DNA of 64,000 nt from Hyphomicrobiales bacterium (GTDB lineage Bacteria; Pseudomonadota; Alphaproteobacteria; Rhizobiales; Beijerinckiaceae). The translations under genes and the position numbers were made by a program. The first letter of the stretch is position 1, and every line of letters begins with the position of its first letter. The DNA lies in contig JAFBAS010000188.1 of assembly GCA_019247605.1 (NCBI GenBank), forward strand, positions 25,847-89,846. The letters run 5' to 3'. Positions 18,645 through 27,941 of the stretch are shown one piece after another. The notes under the pieces are model-generated. The model worked only from the letters and a program-made list of their open reading frames with translations. It searched no databases and was not told where the DNA came from.

Positions 18645-19523
18645 TCAATGTCCGGCGAGACTTCTACACAGGGCGTCGAGCTGCTCGAGAGTTCGATAGC
18701 GGACGCGCAATTCGCCGCCACCGGCGCCGTGCCGAATGGACACCGGCAAGCCGAGGCTTTCCTCGAGGCTGCGCTCGAGCGCCGCGATATCGGCACTTGC
18801 GGGCTGCGCCTGCGTGCTTGTTTCACGCCGCCGGCGGGACTTCGCCTCGTTTTGCGAGATCGCCTCGGTGTCGCGAACGCTGAGGCCTTGCGCGATGACC
18901 CGTCTTGCGGCCGCCGAGGGATCATCGACATTGAGCAGGGCCCGGCCATGACCAGCGGAGAGGCGGCCTTCCACCAAGGTTTTCTTTACATCGTCAGGAA
19001 GCTTCAGTAATCGTAAAGTATTCGTTATGTGACTTCGGCTTTTACCCAAAGAATTTGCCAGTTCCGCTTGTGTATAACCATACTCGTCGATGAGACTTTG
19101 ATAACCGCTTGCCTCCTCGATTGCGTTGAGATCTTCGCGCTGGACGTTCTCGATGATCGCGAATTCGAGCGAGGCCCGATCATCGACATCGATGAGGACG
19201 ATCGGGATATCCGAGAGCCCGGCACGCTGCGCCGCCCGCCAGCGTCGTTCGCCCGCCACGATCTCAAAAGGCGTCGACTTCCCCGCGACCCGGCGAACGA
19301 CGACGGGTTGCAGCAGGCCTTTGCCGCGGATCGAGGCGGCGAGCTCGTCAAGCTCGGCGTCGGGGAAGTTCCGCCGCGGATTGCGTGGGTTCGGTCGAAT
19401 TTGCTCGAGCGCCGCGCGGCGAGGCGAGGAATCCCCTCGAGCAGGAGCCGCCTCGGCTCCAACCTCCCCGATGAGCGCCGCAAGCCCTCGTCCTAACCGT
19501 GAACGTTGCGCTTCCTCGGCCAT
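18645..19523 (-). CDS. parB: Chromosome-partitioning protein ParB
   Basis: A 292-residue CTP-dependent clamp that loads at parS and spreads on the origin region. Motifs: the ParB N-terminal arm IRPNPRNPRRNF, C-motif/CTPase sequence GERRWRAAQRAG, ENVQREDLNAIEEA, and the HTH with YTQAELANSLGKSRSHITNTLRLLKLP; a C-terminal dimer domain ends in LRVRYRTLEQLDALC. It lies 104 bases downstream of parA, and two parS sites occur in the neighbouring genes. Confidence 0.97.
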   Translation of the reverse strand: MAEEAQRSRLGRGLAALIGEVGAEAAPARGDSSPRRAALEQIRPNPRNPRRNFPDAELDELAASIRGKGLLQPVVVRRVAGKSTPFEIVAGERRWRAAQRAGLSDIPIVLIDVDDRASLEFAIIENVQREDLNAIEEASGYQSLIDEYGYTQAELANSLGKSRSHITNTLRLLKLPDDVKKTLVEGRLSAGHGRALLNVDDPSAAARRVIAQGLSVRDTEAISQNEAKSRRRRETSTQAQPASADIAALERSLEESLGLPVSIRHGAGGGELRVRYRTLEQLDALCRSLAGH

Positions 19524-19627
19524 GGATCTCTCTCGTTAAGTAAGCCAACCAATCAGTATAAAGCGCCGGCTACGTGGTTTTCGAAGGAGGCTATTGAGTT
19601 TGCGTTGCTGAATGTTCGCCGGTTTGA

Positions 19628-20461
19628 TCACGAGAGCGCCGCGAAATCGCGCGCATGTTCGCTACGTTCCCGCTGGATCAACTCGGATGCCAATTTCAGG
19701 TAGGCTTGGCTTCCCGTACATTTCAAATCGTAGAGCAAGGCCGGCTTGCCGTAAGACGGAGCTTCGGACAGCCTCACATTGCGAGGAATAATGGTTTCGT
19801 AGACTTTCGTGCCCATGAATTCGCGAACGTCCGCAACCACTTGACCGGAAAGCTTGTTACGCGGATCGAACATGGTGAGCACGATCCCTTGAATGACGAG
19901 CGCGGGATTCAGGGTCGAGCGCACTTGTTCGACGGTTTTCAGCAACTGGCTCAAGCCCTCGAGCGCAAAGAATTCGCATTGCAGGGGAACCACGACCGCA
20001 TGCGCCGCCGTGAGCGCATTGATGGTGAGGAGATTGAGGGACGGGGGGCAGTCGATGAGCACATAGCTAAACCGTCGGGCGGATCCCCCCGATGCGAGCT
20101 CCTGAAGGGCCTTTTTCAACTTCACGGCCCGCTCGGGATCTTGCGAAATTTCAAGCTCCACCCCCAGGAGATCGAGTGTCGAGGGAGCCAGCGCGAGACG
20201 AGGGACGCTCGTGTCGATGATTGCGTCTCCCAGCGGCGCGCGCCCTGTCAGCACATCGGCGGTGGATACACGCCGGCTGCGATGCTCGATTCCCAACCCC
20301 GTGGACGCGTTGCCCTGCGGATCGAGATCGATGAGCAGCACCTCTTCACCGATCGCGGCGAGCGCCGTGCCGAGATTGATCGCGGTGGTCGTCTTTCCGA
20401 CGCCGCCTTTCTGATTGGCGACCGTCAGGATGCGCGCAGGAAGCGGGTCATCGAGGCTCAT
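19628..20461 (-). CDS. parA: Chromosome-partitioning ATPase ParA (Soj)
   Basis: A 277-residue ParA ATPase that moves ParB-parS complexes. The deviant Walker A is NQKGGVGKTTTAIN, Walker A-prime region LLIDLDPQGNASTGLG, Walker B VLIDCPPSLNLLT. The start is set at ATG 20461, whose last base overlaps the rsmG stop (ATGA); a longer reading starting inside rsmG is rejected. Gene order mnmG-rsmG-parA-parB is the classical origin-proximal one. Confidence 0.97.
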   Translation of the reverse strand: MSLDDPLPARILTVANQKGGVGKTTTAINLGTALAAIGEEVLLIDLDPQGNASTGLGIEHRSRRVSTADVLTGRAPLGDAIIDTSVPRLALAPSTLDLLGVELEISQDPERAVKLKKALQELASGGSARRFSYVLIDCPPSLNLLTINALTAAHAVVVPLQCEFFALEGLSQLLKTVEQVRSTLNPALVIQGIVLTMFDPRNKLSGQVVADVREFMGTKVYETIIPRNVRLSEAPSYGKPALLYDLKCTGSQAYLKLASELIQRERSEHARDFAALS

Positions 20462-21240
20462 TTCCGGTTCCCCAAAATTGCCGGTGGACGCTTTTGGCGC
20501 CGCAAATTCCAAAGAACGAGAATTCGGCCCTTCTCGTCAGTTTTGCTCGGCAGGGTTCGGCTCTCGAAATCGAATAGTTCCGAAGCTTCCCTCACCTCGG
20601 AGCTTAGCGTCTCACCTTTCGGAAAGAAACCTTCCGCGCCGGTTGTCAACAAAGGTTCGGCGAGATCGAGCAGCCTTGGGAGAGGAGCAAGGGCCCGCGC
20701 CGTGACTGCCGTCACCTCTCCCGCAAGCTCGGGGAGCACTTCTTCCGCCCGGCGCCCATGTACTCGAGCCGGCGCACCCGTAACCCGCGCGGCTTCTCGC
20801 AAGAAGCTCGCCTTGCGCTGATCGCTCTCGATCAGGTGGAACCGCGCCTGGCTTGCGTCCTGCGCAGCAAGTATGGCCAGCACGAGGCCCGGAAAGCCCC
20901 CGCCCGAGCCGACGTCCGCGATGCTTGTGTGACGAGCCAAAAGTGACGCAATTTGCGCGCTGTCCAGAATATGTCGGGTCCAAAGGCTGGGCAATGTCGA
21001 AGGCGCAACGAGGTTCAAGGCGCTCTGCCATCTCAGAAGAAGATCCACATAGACGCCGAGACGTTCGATTGTTTCACGTGAAACCTCGAGCTCAGGGATC
21101 GCTTTTTTACGATCGTCCCCCAAAGAGGCGGCAAAACGATCGCCCACCATCTGCGTAGCGTTGAAATCTTCGTTCGGAGCGGATTTGAGCTTCGCTCGGC
21201 TGTCTTCTGCTCGCTTAGATGAGGGCGAGCGGCGCCGCAT
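20458..21240 (-). CDS. rsmG: 16S rRNA (guanine527-N7)-methyltransferase
   Basis: A 260-residue SAM-dependent methyltransferase (GidB). The SAM site is ADVGSGGGFPGLVLAILAA and the core RLGVYVDLLLRWQSALNLV and LWTRHILDSAQ are typical. The ATG at 21240 overlaps the mnmG stop; the first 30 residues are longer than in many homologues, so an internal start (MVGDRF) is possible. A parS sequence lies inside the gene, encoding VSRET. Confidence 0.95.
   Translation of the reverse strand: MRRRSPSSKRAEDSRAKLKSAPNEDFNATQMVGDRFAASLGDDRKKAIPELEVSRETIERLGVYVDLLLRWQSALNLVAPSTLPSLWTRHILDSAQIASLLARHTSIADVGSGGGFPGLVLAILAAQDASQARFHLIESDQRKASFLREAARVTGAPARVHGRRAEEVLPELAGEVTAVTARALAPLPRLLDLAEPLLTTGAEGFFPKGETLSSEVREASELFDFESRTLPSKTDEKGRILVLWNLRRQKRPPAILGNRK
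21070..21085. other. parS: parS site inside rsmG
   Basis: TGTTTCACGTGAAACC matches the ParB-binding consensus TGTTTCACGTGAAACA in 15 of 16 positions. It lies in the coding part of rsmG and about 1.5 kb from parB. ParB should load here as a clamp. Confidence 0.9.
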
Positions 21241-23108
21241 CAGGTTACGCTTCGGCCGGCCTGATCAGCCGCGCGCGCATTCAGCGCCAAAATGGCGAGG
21301 CCCGCAGGCGTCATCCCCTCGATCCGGCTCGCCTGGCCCAAAGTCTCCGGCCGAATTTGGGCCAGCTTCTGCCGAAGCTCATTCGAGAGCCCCGGCATGG
21401 TTTCGAATGATAGCGCATGGGGCAGCCGCCGCATCTCCTCACGCTCGAAGCTCGCAATGTCCTGCTTTTGCCGCTCGAGGTAGACCGAGTATCGGGCATC
21501 GGTCGCCAGACGCTCGGCAAGAGGGTGGTCGATCTGTGACAGCTCCGGCCAGATCCGGCAAAGCTCGGAAAGCGTGATGTCAGGGTAAGAGAGGAGCTCA
21601 AAGGCAGTTCGCCGCATGCCATCCTGATTGAGCTTGAGGCCGAACGAAGCTGCCTGGTTGGGTGTCACCGAACTGTCGGCCAACCAGCGTCTCCAATGCT
21701 CGAGCCGCGTCATTTGCGCCTCATGGCGAGCGCGCCTTTTAGGGGTTACGCAGCCGAGCCTGATCGCGAGCGCGGTGAGGCGCTCATCCGCGTTGTCGAC
21801 CCGAAGGCTCAGCCGGTATTCAGAGCGCGAAGTGAACATTCGATACGGTTCCGTGACACCCTTCGTCACGAGATCATCGACCATCACCCCAATGAAGGCT
21901 TGGCTCCGCGGGATCGAGACCGGCTCGCCTTCGCCCGCCCTCAGTGCCGCGTTGATGCCGGCCAGGATGCCTTGGCCCGCAGCCTCTTCGTATCCCGTGG
22001 TCCCGTTGATCTGCCCAGCCAGAAACAGCCCCTCGACCTTCTTCAACTCGAGGCTCGGGCGCAGCGCACGCGGGTCGATGAAGTCGTATTCGATTGCGTA
22101 GGCCGGCCGCAGCATGCGCGTCGCCTCAAGCCCGGGAATCGTCGCCAGAAACTTCTGCTGAACCTCTTCGGGGAGCGATGAAGAGATCCCGTTCGGGTAG
22201 ACCCAATCGCTCTCGAGCCCCTCTGGCTCCAGGAAGATCTGATGCGCTGTCCGATCGGGGAAGCGTACGACCTTGTCCTCGATCGATGGGCAATAACGGG
22301 GACCGCGGCCCTCGATGTCGCCGGAATAAACCGGCGCCTGATCGAGGTTTTCGCGGATGACCGTGTGGGTTGCCTCCGTCGTATGCGTAATATGGCAGGC
22401 GATCTGAGGATTGACCGGATCCCCGGAGTCCACTGAAAACATCTCGGGGCTTTCATCGCCGATCTGCGGCTCGAGCACCTCATAGGCGATCGACCGCTTG
22501 TCGAGCCGAGGAGGCGTGCCGGTTTTGAGCCGTCCGAGAGGCAATTCCAGTCCCATGAAGCGCTCCGCAAGCGCCACCGAGGGTGCCTCGCCGATGCGGC
22601 CTGCCGCGATCTTCACCGGTCCGATATGAATGACCCCGCGAAGGAAAGTGCCCGTTGTGACCACAACGGCACCACAGGTGAGGTGGGCTCCGTCCGCCGT
22701 TTTCACCGCGCGAACCTTCCCTTTCACGATTTCAACGTCGACCGCCTCGCCCTGCCTGATGCTCAAGCCGTCGATCTGCGCCAAAAGGGCCCGAACCGCC
22801 TTGCGGTAAAGCGAGCGGTCGCATTGAGCACGAGGGCCCCTCACGGCCGCACCCTTGCGACGGTTCAGCACGCGAAATTGTATTCCGGCGAGATCGGCCG
22901 CCCGAGCCATGACGCCGTCGAATGCATCCACCTCCCGCACCAAATGGCCCTTGCCGATCCCGCCGATCGCGGGGTTGCACGACATCTCCCCAAGGGCTTC
23001 CGGTTTGAGCGTCAACAGCAGGGTTCGTGCGCCCATGCGCGCCGACGCGGCGGCGGCCTCCGTGCCCGCGTGCCCGCCCCCGACGACGATCACATCAAAG
23101 CTGGTCAT
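21240..23108 (-). CDS. mnmG: tRNA uridine 5-carboxymethylaminomethyl modification enzyme MnmG
   Basis: A 622-residue FAD enzyme (GidA) that, with MnmE, modifies U34 of several tRNAs. FAD binding is shown by [13 protein letters not shown]; family signatures are [49 protein letters not shown] and [10 protein letters not shown]. Full length. It precedes rsmG with an ATGA overlap, and a parS site separates it from mnmE. Confidence 0.97.
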   Translation of the reverse strand: MTSFDVIVVGGGHAGTEAAAASARMGARTLLLTLKPEALGEMSCNPAIGGIGKGHLVREVDAFDGVMARAADLAGIQFRVLNRRKGAAVRGPRAQCDRSLYRKAVRALLAQIDGLSIRQGEAVDVEIVKGKVRAVKTADGAHLTCGAVVVTTGTFLRGVIHIGPVKIAAGRIGEAPSVALAERFMGLELPLGRLKTGTPPRLDKRSIAYEVLEPQIGDESPEMFSVDSGDPVNPQIACHITHTTEATHTVIRENLDQAPVYSGDIEGRGPRYCPSIEDKVVRFPDRTAHQIFLEPEGLESDWVYPNGISSSLPEEVQQKFLATIPGLEATRMLRPAYAIEYDFIDPRALRPSLELKKVEGLFLAGQINGTTGYEEAAGQGILAGINAALRAGEGEPVSIPRSQAFIGVMVDDLVTKGVTEPYRMFTSRSEYRLSLRVDNADERLTALAIRLGCVTPKRRARHEAQMTRLEHWRRWLADSSVTPNQAASFGLKLNQDGMRRTAFELLSYPDITLSELCRIWPELSQIDHPLAERLATDARYSVYLERQKQDIASFEREEMRRLPHALSFETMPGLSNELRQKLAQIRPETLGQASRIEGMTPAGLAILALNARAADQAGRSVT

Positions 23109-23169
23109 GAACTGTCCCTAGCAGAACGTCACAGCCCCGCATATCAGCATGTGCCACGAAATTGCGCGA

Positions 23170-23185
23170 TGTTTCACGTGAAACA
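23170..23185. other. parS: parS site between mnmE and mnmG
   Basis: TGTTTCACGTGAAACA, a perfect 16-base palindromic match to the ParB-binding consensus. It lies one base from the mnmE stop codon in the short mnmE-mnmG gap. Confidence 0.95.
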
Positions 23186-23186
23186 C

Positions 23187-24509
23187 TCACTTCCCGATGC
23201 AGAAAGCCGCGAAGATTTCGCCGAGCACCTCTTCCACATCAACCTGACCGATGAGCCGCCCCAGCTCACGCATGGCGCGTCTCAAATGTTCGGCCTGAAA
23301 CTCGAGCGCGGCGCCTTTCTTATCGTCGGCAAGCTTCAAGAGCGCCTTCAACTCCTCGGCGCAGCCGTGGAGGGCTGCTCTTTGTCGAGCCCGCGCAATC
23401 AAGACGTTCTCCTGAGCGCCGGCGAGCTCCCGCGCCCGCTGAACCAAAAGCCCCGTCAGTTCCGGTATGCCAATTCCCGTCACCGCACTGATCGCGAGGC
23501 CTCGAGGCGTCAAGCTCACCGGCGCAAGATCAAGTTTGGTCGTTACCCGCAGGCAATCGGGAGGTGCCTCCGCCGAAGCCTCGCCCATATCCGTTGCGGG
23601 CTCGAGCCAAAGCACGAGATCGCTCTTCGCGACGCGCTCACGTGCGCGAGCAACCCCGATCGCCTCGACCTCGTCTCCACCATCACGCAACCCTGCGGTG
23701 TCGACCAGGGTCACAGGTACGCCACCGAGATCGAGATGCACCTCGACGGGATCACGCGTCGTTCCCGCGAACGGAGAGACGATCGCGGCCTCCCGGCGCG
23801 CCAGGAGATTCAGCAAGGTCGACTTGCCGGCATTGGGGGGACCCGCGATCGCAACGGTCAACCCGTCCCTAAGCCGCTCGCCGCGGCCTCCATCGTCCAA
23901 AACCGCTTCGATATCCCGCAACACCTGGCGAATGGGCGGTGCAACTTCGCTCCTGACGTCGGTTCTCACATCCCCTTCATCGGAAAAATCGATCGCCGCC
24001 TCCACGGCCGATCTCGCCGAGACAAGTGCCTTGCGCCAGCATGAAACGCGATTTGAAAGCGCTCCCCCAGCAAGCCTTTGCGCAAGCCTGAGCTGACCGT
24101 CCGTCTCGGCGCTAATCACGTCGCCCAAGGCTTCCACCTCCACGAGGTCGAGCTTACCGTTCACAAAGGCACGTCGCGTGAATTCTCCCGGCTCCGCCGG
24201 TCGCAACCCGTCCACGCCGGAAAGAGCGCCAAGGAGCCGCAAGATCACGGCCGGGCCGCCATGGAGCTGGAACTCCCCCATATCTTCGCCGGTGAAGCTT
24301 CGGGGCGCGGCGAACAAAAGGCACAAGCCCTTGTCGATGGTATCCCCGTCAATCGGATGGCGCACGTTCATCAAAGTCGCTATTCGGGCCGTCGGCACCT
24401 TTCCGCACATTCTTTGAAAGACATCGCGGACCGCGGGCCCGCTCAAGCGCACGACCGCGACACCGGCACGTCCCTGGCCGGAAGACAGGGCATAGATGGT
24501 GTCGCTCAC
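23187..24509 (-). CDS. mnmE: tRNA modification GTPase MnmE
   Basis: A 440-residue GTPase (TrmE), partner of MnmG. The N-terminal tetrahydrofolate-binding domain contains YALSSGQGRAGVAVVRLSG and GEFTRRAFVNGKLDL; the G domain has GPPNAGKSTLLN, FAGTTRD and DTAG; the C-terminus ends FCIGK, the catalytic CxGK motif. The start is GTG 24509 (VSDTIYALSSG) with GAGG upstream; the longer open frame further right is not supported. Confidence 0.95.
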   Translation of the reverse strand: MSDTIYALSSGQGRAGVAVVRLSGPAVRDVFQRMCGKVPTARIATLMNVRHPIDGDTIDKGLCLLFAAPRSFTGEDMGEFQLHGGPAVILRLLGALSGVDGLRPAEPGEFTRRAFVNGKLDLVEVEALGDVISAETDGQLRLAQRLAGGALSNRVSCWRKALVSARSAVEAAIDFSDEGDVRTDVRSEVAPPIRQVLRDIEAVLDDGGRGERLRDGLTVAIAGPPNAGKSTLLNLLARREAAIVSPFAGTTRDPVEVHLDLGGVPVTLVDTAGLRDGGDEVEAIGVARARERVAKSDLVLWLEPATDMGEASAEAPPDCLRVTTKLDLAPVSLTPRGLAISAVTGIGIPELTGLLVQRARELAGAQENVLIARARQRAALHGCAEELKALLKLADDKKGAALEFQAEHLRRAMRELGRLIGQVDVEEVLGEIFAAFCIGK

Positions 24510-24727
24510 GGCGGTGCCTCGTCGACCTTTCCGCGCCTCTACTGTGGGATCATGGTAACCGTGGAATGCAAAGGGCCGAGGCCCTGCGTGGCCAAGGCGA
24601 TCGCTGGTGATCGTACCGCTCGCGCCTGGCAGAGCTCCACCCAAGCCAAGGTTTTGGGCCAGGGCGCCCTTTCAGAAATATTTGCGCCGCGGCCTGTTTC
24701 AATGGCGTGCCATTCGGGCGCCGCAGC

Positions 24728-25993
24728 TTACGTGTTCATCGACTCGAAGAAATCGGCATTCGTCTTCGTCTGGCGCAACTTGTCGAGGAGAAACTCGATC
24801 GCGTCCACCGTTCCCATCGGATTGAGAATGCGGCGGAGCACATACATCTTCTTGAGGACTTCTGGCGGCACGAGGAGCTCCTCCTTGCGCGTGCCCGAGC
24901 GGGTGATGTCGAGCGCCGGGAAGGTGCGCTTGTCGGAGACTTTGCGGTCGAGGATGATTTCCGAATTGCCCGTCCCCTTGAATTCCTCGAAAATCACCTC
25001 GTCCATTCGGCTTCCGGTGTCGATCAGGGCCGTGGCTATGATGGTGAGCGATCCCCCCTCCTCGATGTTGCGCGCCGCGCCGAAAAAGCGCTTCGGCCGC
25101 TGCAAGGCGTTCGCATCGACACCGCCCGTCAACACCTTGCCCGAGGAAGGAACGACCGTGTTGTAGGCCCGTCCGAGCCGCGTGATCGAATCGAGAAGGA
25201 TGACCACGTCCCTTCCGTGCTCGACCAGGCGCTTTGCCTTTTCGATCACCATCTCGGCTACTTGCACATGGCGCGAGGCGGGTTCGTCGAAAGTTGAGGA
25301 CACGACTTCCCCGCGAACCGAGCGTTGCATGTCCGTCACCTCTTCGGGCCGCTCGTCGATGAGGAGCACGATGAGGTAGCTTTCGGGATGGTTGCTGGTG
25401 ATGGATTGAGCGATGTTCTGCAAAAGCACCGTCTTGCCGGTGCGCGGGGGGGACACGATCAGCGCGCGCTGGCCCTTTCCGATCGGCGACACGATGTCGA
25501 TCACGCGCGCCGAGAAATCCTTCTTGGTCGGATCCTCGATTTCGAGGCGAAGCCGCTTATCGGGATAAAGGGGCGTGAGATTGTCGAAATGGACCTTGTG
25601 GCGGACTTTTTCCGGATCTTCGAAATTGATCGAGTTCACTTTGAGGAGGGCGAAATAGCGCTCGCCTTCCTTCGGGCTCCGGATCATGCCTTCGACCGTG
25701 TCCCCGGTTCTGAGCCCAAATCGCCGGATTTGCGAGGGTGAGACATAAATATCGTCCGGTCCGGCGAGGTAATTGGCTTCCGGAGAGCGAAGGAAACCGA
25801 AGCCGTCTTGCAAGACCTCGACGACACCTTCTCCGATGATCTCGACCTGATTGGCCGCTTGCTGCTTCAAAATCGCGAACAACAATTCCTGCTTGCGCAT
25901 GGAATTTGCGTTTTCGACCTTGAGCTCCTCGGCGAACGCCAAAAGCTCGGTCGGGGTCCTGCCCTTCAAATCATGAAGTTTAATTTCTGCCAT
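24728..25993 (-). CDS. rho: Transcription termination factor Rho
   Basis: A 421-residue hexameric RNA helicase, the normal length for the order. Seen: N-terminal [20 protein letters not shown], the RNA-binding cold-shock-like domain ([28 protein letters not shown]), P-loop [13 protein letters not shown], Walker [17 protein letters not shown] and the Q/R-loop region. ATG 25993 matches the conserved N-terminus. A 435-base leader separates it from hemJ, longer than any other gap in this transcription block. Confidence 0.97.
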   Translation of the reverse strand: MAEIKLHDLKGRTPTELLAFAEELKVENANSMRKQELLFAILKQQAANQVEIIGEGVVEVLQDGFGFLRSPEANYLAGPDDIYVSPSQIRRFGLRTGDTVEGMIRSPKEGERYFALLKVNSINFEDPEKVRHKVHFDNLTPLYPDKRLRLEIEDPTKKDFSARVIDIVSPIGKGQRALIVSPPRTGKTVLLQNIAQSITSNHPESYLIVLLIDERPEEVTDMQRSVRGEVVSSTFDEPASRHVQVAEMVIEKAKRLVEHGRDVVILLDSITRLGRAYNTVVPSSGKVLTGGVDANALQRPKRFFGAARNIEEGGSLTIIATALIDTGSRMDEVIFEEFKGTGNSEIILDRKVSDKRTFPALDITRSGTRKEELLVPPEVLKKMYVLRRILNPMGTVDAIEFLLDKLRQTKTNADFFESMNT

Positions 25994-26428
25994 GTTGCTT
26001 AAACCTTGGACGCTTCCTCGGGAACGAGGCTGGCGAAACGCGAATCCGGGAAGATCGGACGTAATGGAGAGAAGGAGCCTCGGGGCTGATGCGGCGGGGC
26101 GCCGCCAAACTCCACCGATCAATGAGAATCACGATCGAACCGATCGCGCCTTATAGATATAGCCGTTTTGGCCGCCATGCACAAGGAGCGTCTCGCGACT
26201 GTGTCGTAAGCACACGAGTTTATCCGGATCAAGTAGCACACGAGTTGTCCGGTTTTTTCCCGCCCCGACGAGCAAGCGGAGAGTCTCGCCGCCTTTCTCA
26301 CGCCGCACGCGAGTATCCGGTTTCGTTCGCACGGGCTGCCCGAAGCCTTTTGCCTCGCGTGGTCCCCTTATCAATGTCGGCCGTGCTTTGCGGCAAGCCG
26401 AGCCACAGCGCCAAGCTGGTGGCCTTCG
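25994..26428 (-). promoter_or_regulatory. Long leader region upstream of rho with three short repeats
   Basis: No protein gene is convincing in these 435 bases. On the + strand, three related words occur: CACACGAGTTTATCCGG at 26211, CACACGAGTTGTCCGG at 26237 and CACGCGAGTATCCGG at 26306. In other bacteria rho autoregulates through attenuation in its own leader, so a regulatory untranslated RNA is plausible; the repeats may be part of that, but this is inference. Two small minus-strand frames (near 26129-26374) look non-coding. Confidence 0.4.
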
Positions 26429-26857
26429 TCAAAAAGGCTTGAGCACCACAAGAAACACGATCACGACGAGAATGACGGTCGGCACCTCGTTGATGATGCG
26501 ATAAAAGCGAGGCGATCGTGGCTTGTCCCCTTTCGCCAGTTTTCGCGCCTCTTTGGCGAAGAACCCGTGGAGGCCGGAGAGCACGACAACTGAAGCGAGC
26601 TTCGCGTGCAACCAGCCTTGCGCCCAAGCGCCGCCGAGCGTCGCGAGCCACAGGCCAAAGCCCCAGCTCGCCAGCATGGCGGGCAGCATGATGGTGCGCA
26701 ACAGCCGCCCTTCCATCGTAGCGAACATCGAGCGTGCGTCCGAGCTCGGCGCCGATTGCGCGTGGTAGACAAACAGTCGGGGCAAGTATAACATTCCCGC
26801 CATCCATGCAACTATACTTATGATATGCAGTGACTTTACGATGTTATATGTATTCAC
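26429..26857 (-). CDS. hemJ: Protoporphyrinogen IX oxidase HemJ
   Basis: A 142-residue inner-membrane protein that oxidises protoporphyrinogen IX, the step before the last in haem synthesis in bacteria lacking HemG/HemY. The family hallmark is KSLHIISIVAWMAGMLYLPRLFVYH with the essential histidine, followed by TMEGRLLRTIMLPAMLASW and a C-terminal membrane segment (PTVILVVIVFLVVLKPF). The start is GTG 26857, five bases after the hemE stop codon with AAAGG well placed; longer upstream frames overlap hemE. It forms an operon with hemE. Confidence 0.93.
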   Translation of the reverse strand: MNTYNIVKSLHIISIVAWMAGMLYLPRLFVYHAQSAPSSDARSMFATMEGRLLRTIMLPAMLASWGFGLWLATLGGAWAQGWLHAKLASVVVLSGLHGFFAKEARKLAKGDKPRSPRFYRIINEVPTVILVVIVFLVVLKPF

Positions 26858-26861
26858 GAGT

Positions 26862-27941
26862 TTAACCTTTGTTATCGAGCTCGTCACCGCTTCGTACCAT
26901 CGCCACCAACCGCTCGACATTTTCAATCGGCGTCTCCGGCAGAATCCCATGCCCGAGGTTGAAAATATGCGGCACCGATCCGAAGCCTGAAAGCACGCGC
27001 TTGACGCCTCTTCCGAGCGCCTCCCCGCCCGCGACCAGCGCGAGAGGATCGAGATTGCCTTGCAGGGGCGTCAGCGGCTTTGAAGAGCTCCGGTCGTTAA
27101 AAAACGCCTCGGTAGGGTCGACCGTCCAGTCGATTCCCACCGCATTCGCTCCCGTCGCGGCCGCGACGCGATCGGGCGAAAGCCCGCTCCCCTTCGCGAA
27201 AACAATGATACGCACGTTAGGCAGCTTTCCTCGCAGTGCATCGACGATGCGCCGAATCGGCGTCAAGGACCAGTCCTCGAGAAACGCCTTGGGTATGGCG
27301 CCTGCAAAACTCTCGAAAATCTGCACGGCCTCAGCGCCCGCGGCAAACTGGGCAGAAAGATACGCGATCGACGCCTCAACCAAACGATCGATGAGTTCTT
27401 GGAAAGCCGAAGGATGCCGGTAGGCAAAGAGCCGCGCCGGCGCCTGATCGGGCGTGCCTCGGCCCGCGATCATGTAGCTCGCGACCGTCCAGGGGGCACC
27501 GCAAAAGCCGAGCATGGCGCAACGTCCCGGCAGCTCGCGTTTTACGCGCCCGATCGTCTCGAAGATCGGCGCGAGCCGGGAAAGATCGATCTCGCTCCTC
27601 AAGCGCGAAAACCCTTCGGGATCTCGGAGCGGGTCGAGCCTTGGCCCTTCGCCTTCGACGAAGCTCACCTTCTGGTTCATCGCGTCCGGGACTACGAGAA
27701 TATCCGAAAAAAGAATGGCCGCATCGAAACCAAAGCGCCTGATCGGCTGGAGCGTCACCTCCGCCGCAAGTTTCGGCGAGTAGGCAAGCTCGAGAAACGT
27801 TCCCACCTCGGAGCGCAGCTTTCGATATTCTGGAAGGAAGCGCCCCGCCTGGCGCATCAGCCAGATCGGCGGGGGATCGATCCGCATCCCGTCCAGAACC
27901 GCGAGAATCGGTTTTGGCGCGTTGAGCTTTGCAGAGGACAT
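26862..27941 (-). CDS. hemE: Uroporphyrinogen decarboxylase
   Basis: A 359-residue cytoplasmic enzyme that converts uroporphyrinogen III to coproporphyrinogen III. Signatures: WLMRQAGRFLPEYRKLR near the start, AILFSDILVVPDAM, GFCGAPWTVASYMI and NLGHGILPETP at the end. ATG 27941 gives the standard N-terminus. hemE flanks the chromosome origin in alphaproteobacteria, and the gap to its right is the predicted oriC; its own promoter would therefore overlap origin sequence. Confidence 0.96.
   Translation of the reverse strand: MSSAKLNAPKPILAVLDGMRIDPPPIWLMRQAGRFLPEYRKLRSEVGTFLELAYSPKLAAEVTLQPIRRFGFDAAILFSDILVVPDAMNQKVSFVEGEGPRLDPLRDPEGFSRLRSEIDLSRLAPIFETIGRVKRELPGRCAMLGFCGAPWTVASYMIAGRGTPDQAPARLFAYRHPSAFQELIDRLVEASIAYLSAQFAAGAEAVQIFESFAGAIPKAFLEDWSLTPIRRIVDALRGKLPNVRIIVFAKGSGLSPDRVAAATGANAVGIDWTVDPTEAFFNDRSSSKPLTPLQGNLDPLALVAGGEALGRGVKRVLSGFGSVPHIFNLGHGILPETPIENVERLVAMVRSGDELDNKG

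Noticed and set aside
26129..26374. 81-codon minus-strand frame in the rho leader
   Set aside because: No ribosome site, composition unlike coding sequence, and its only regular feature is the short DNA repeat.
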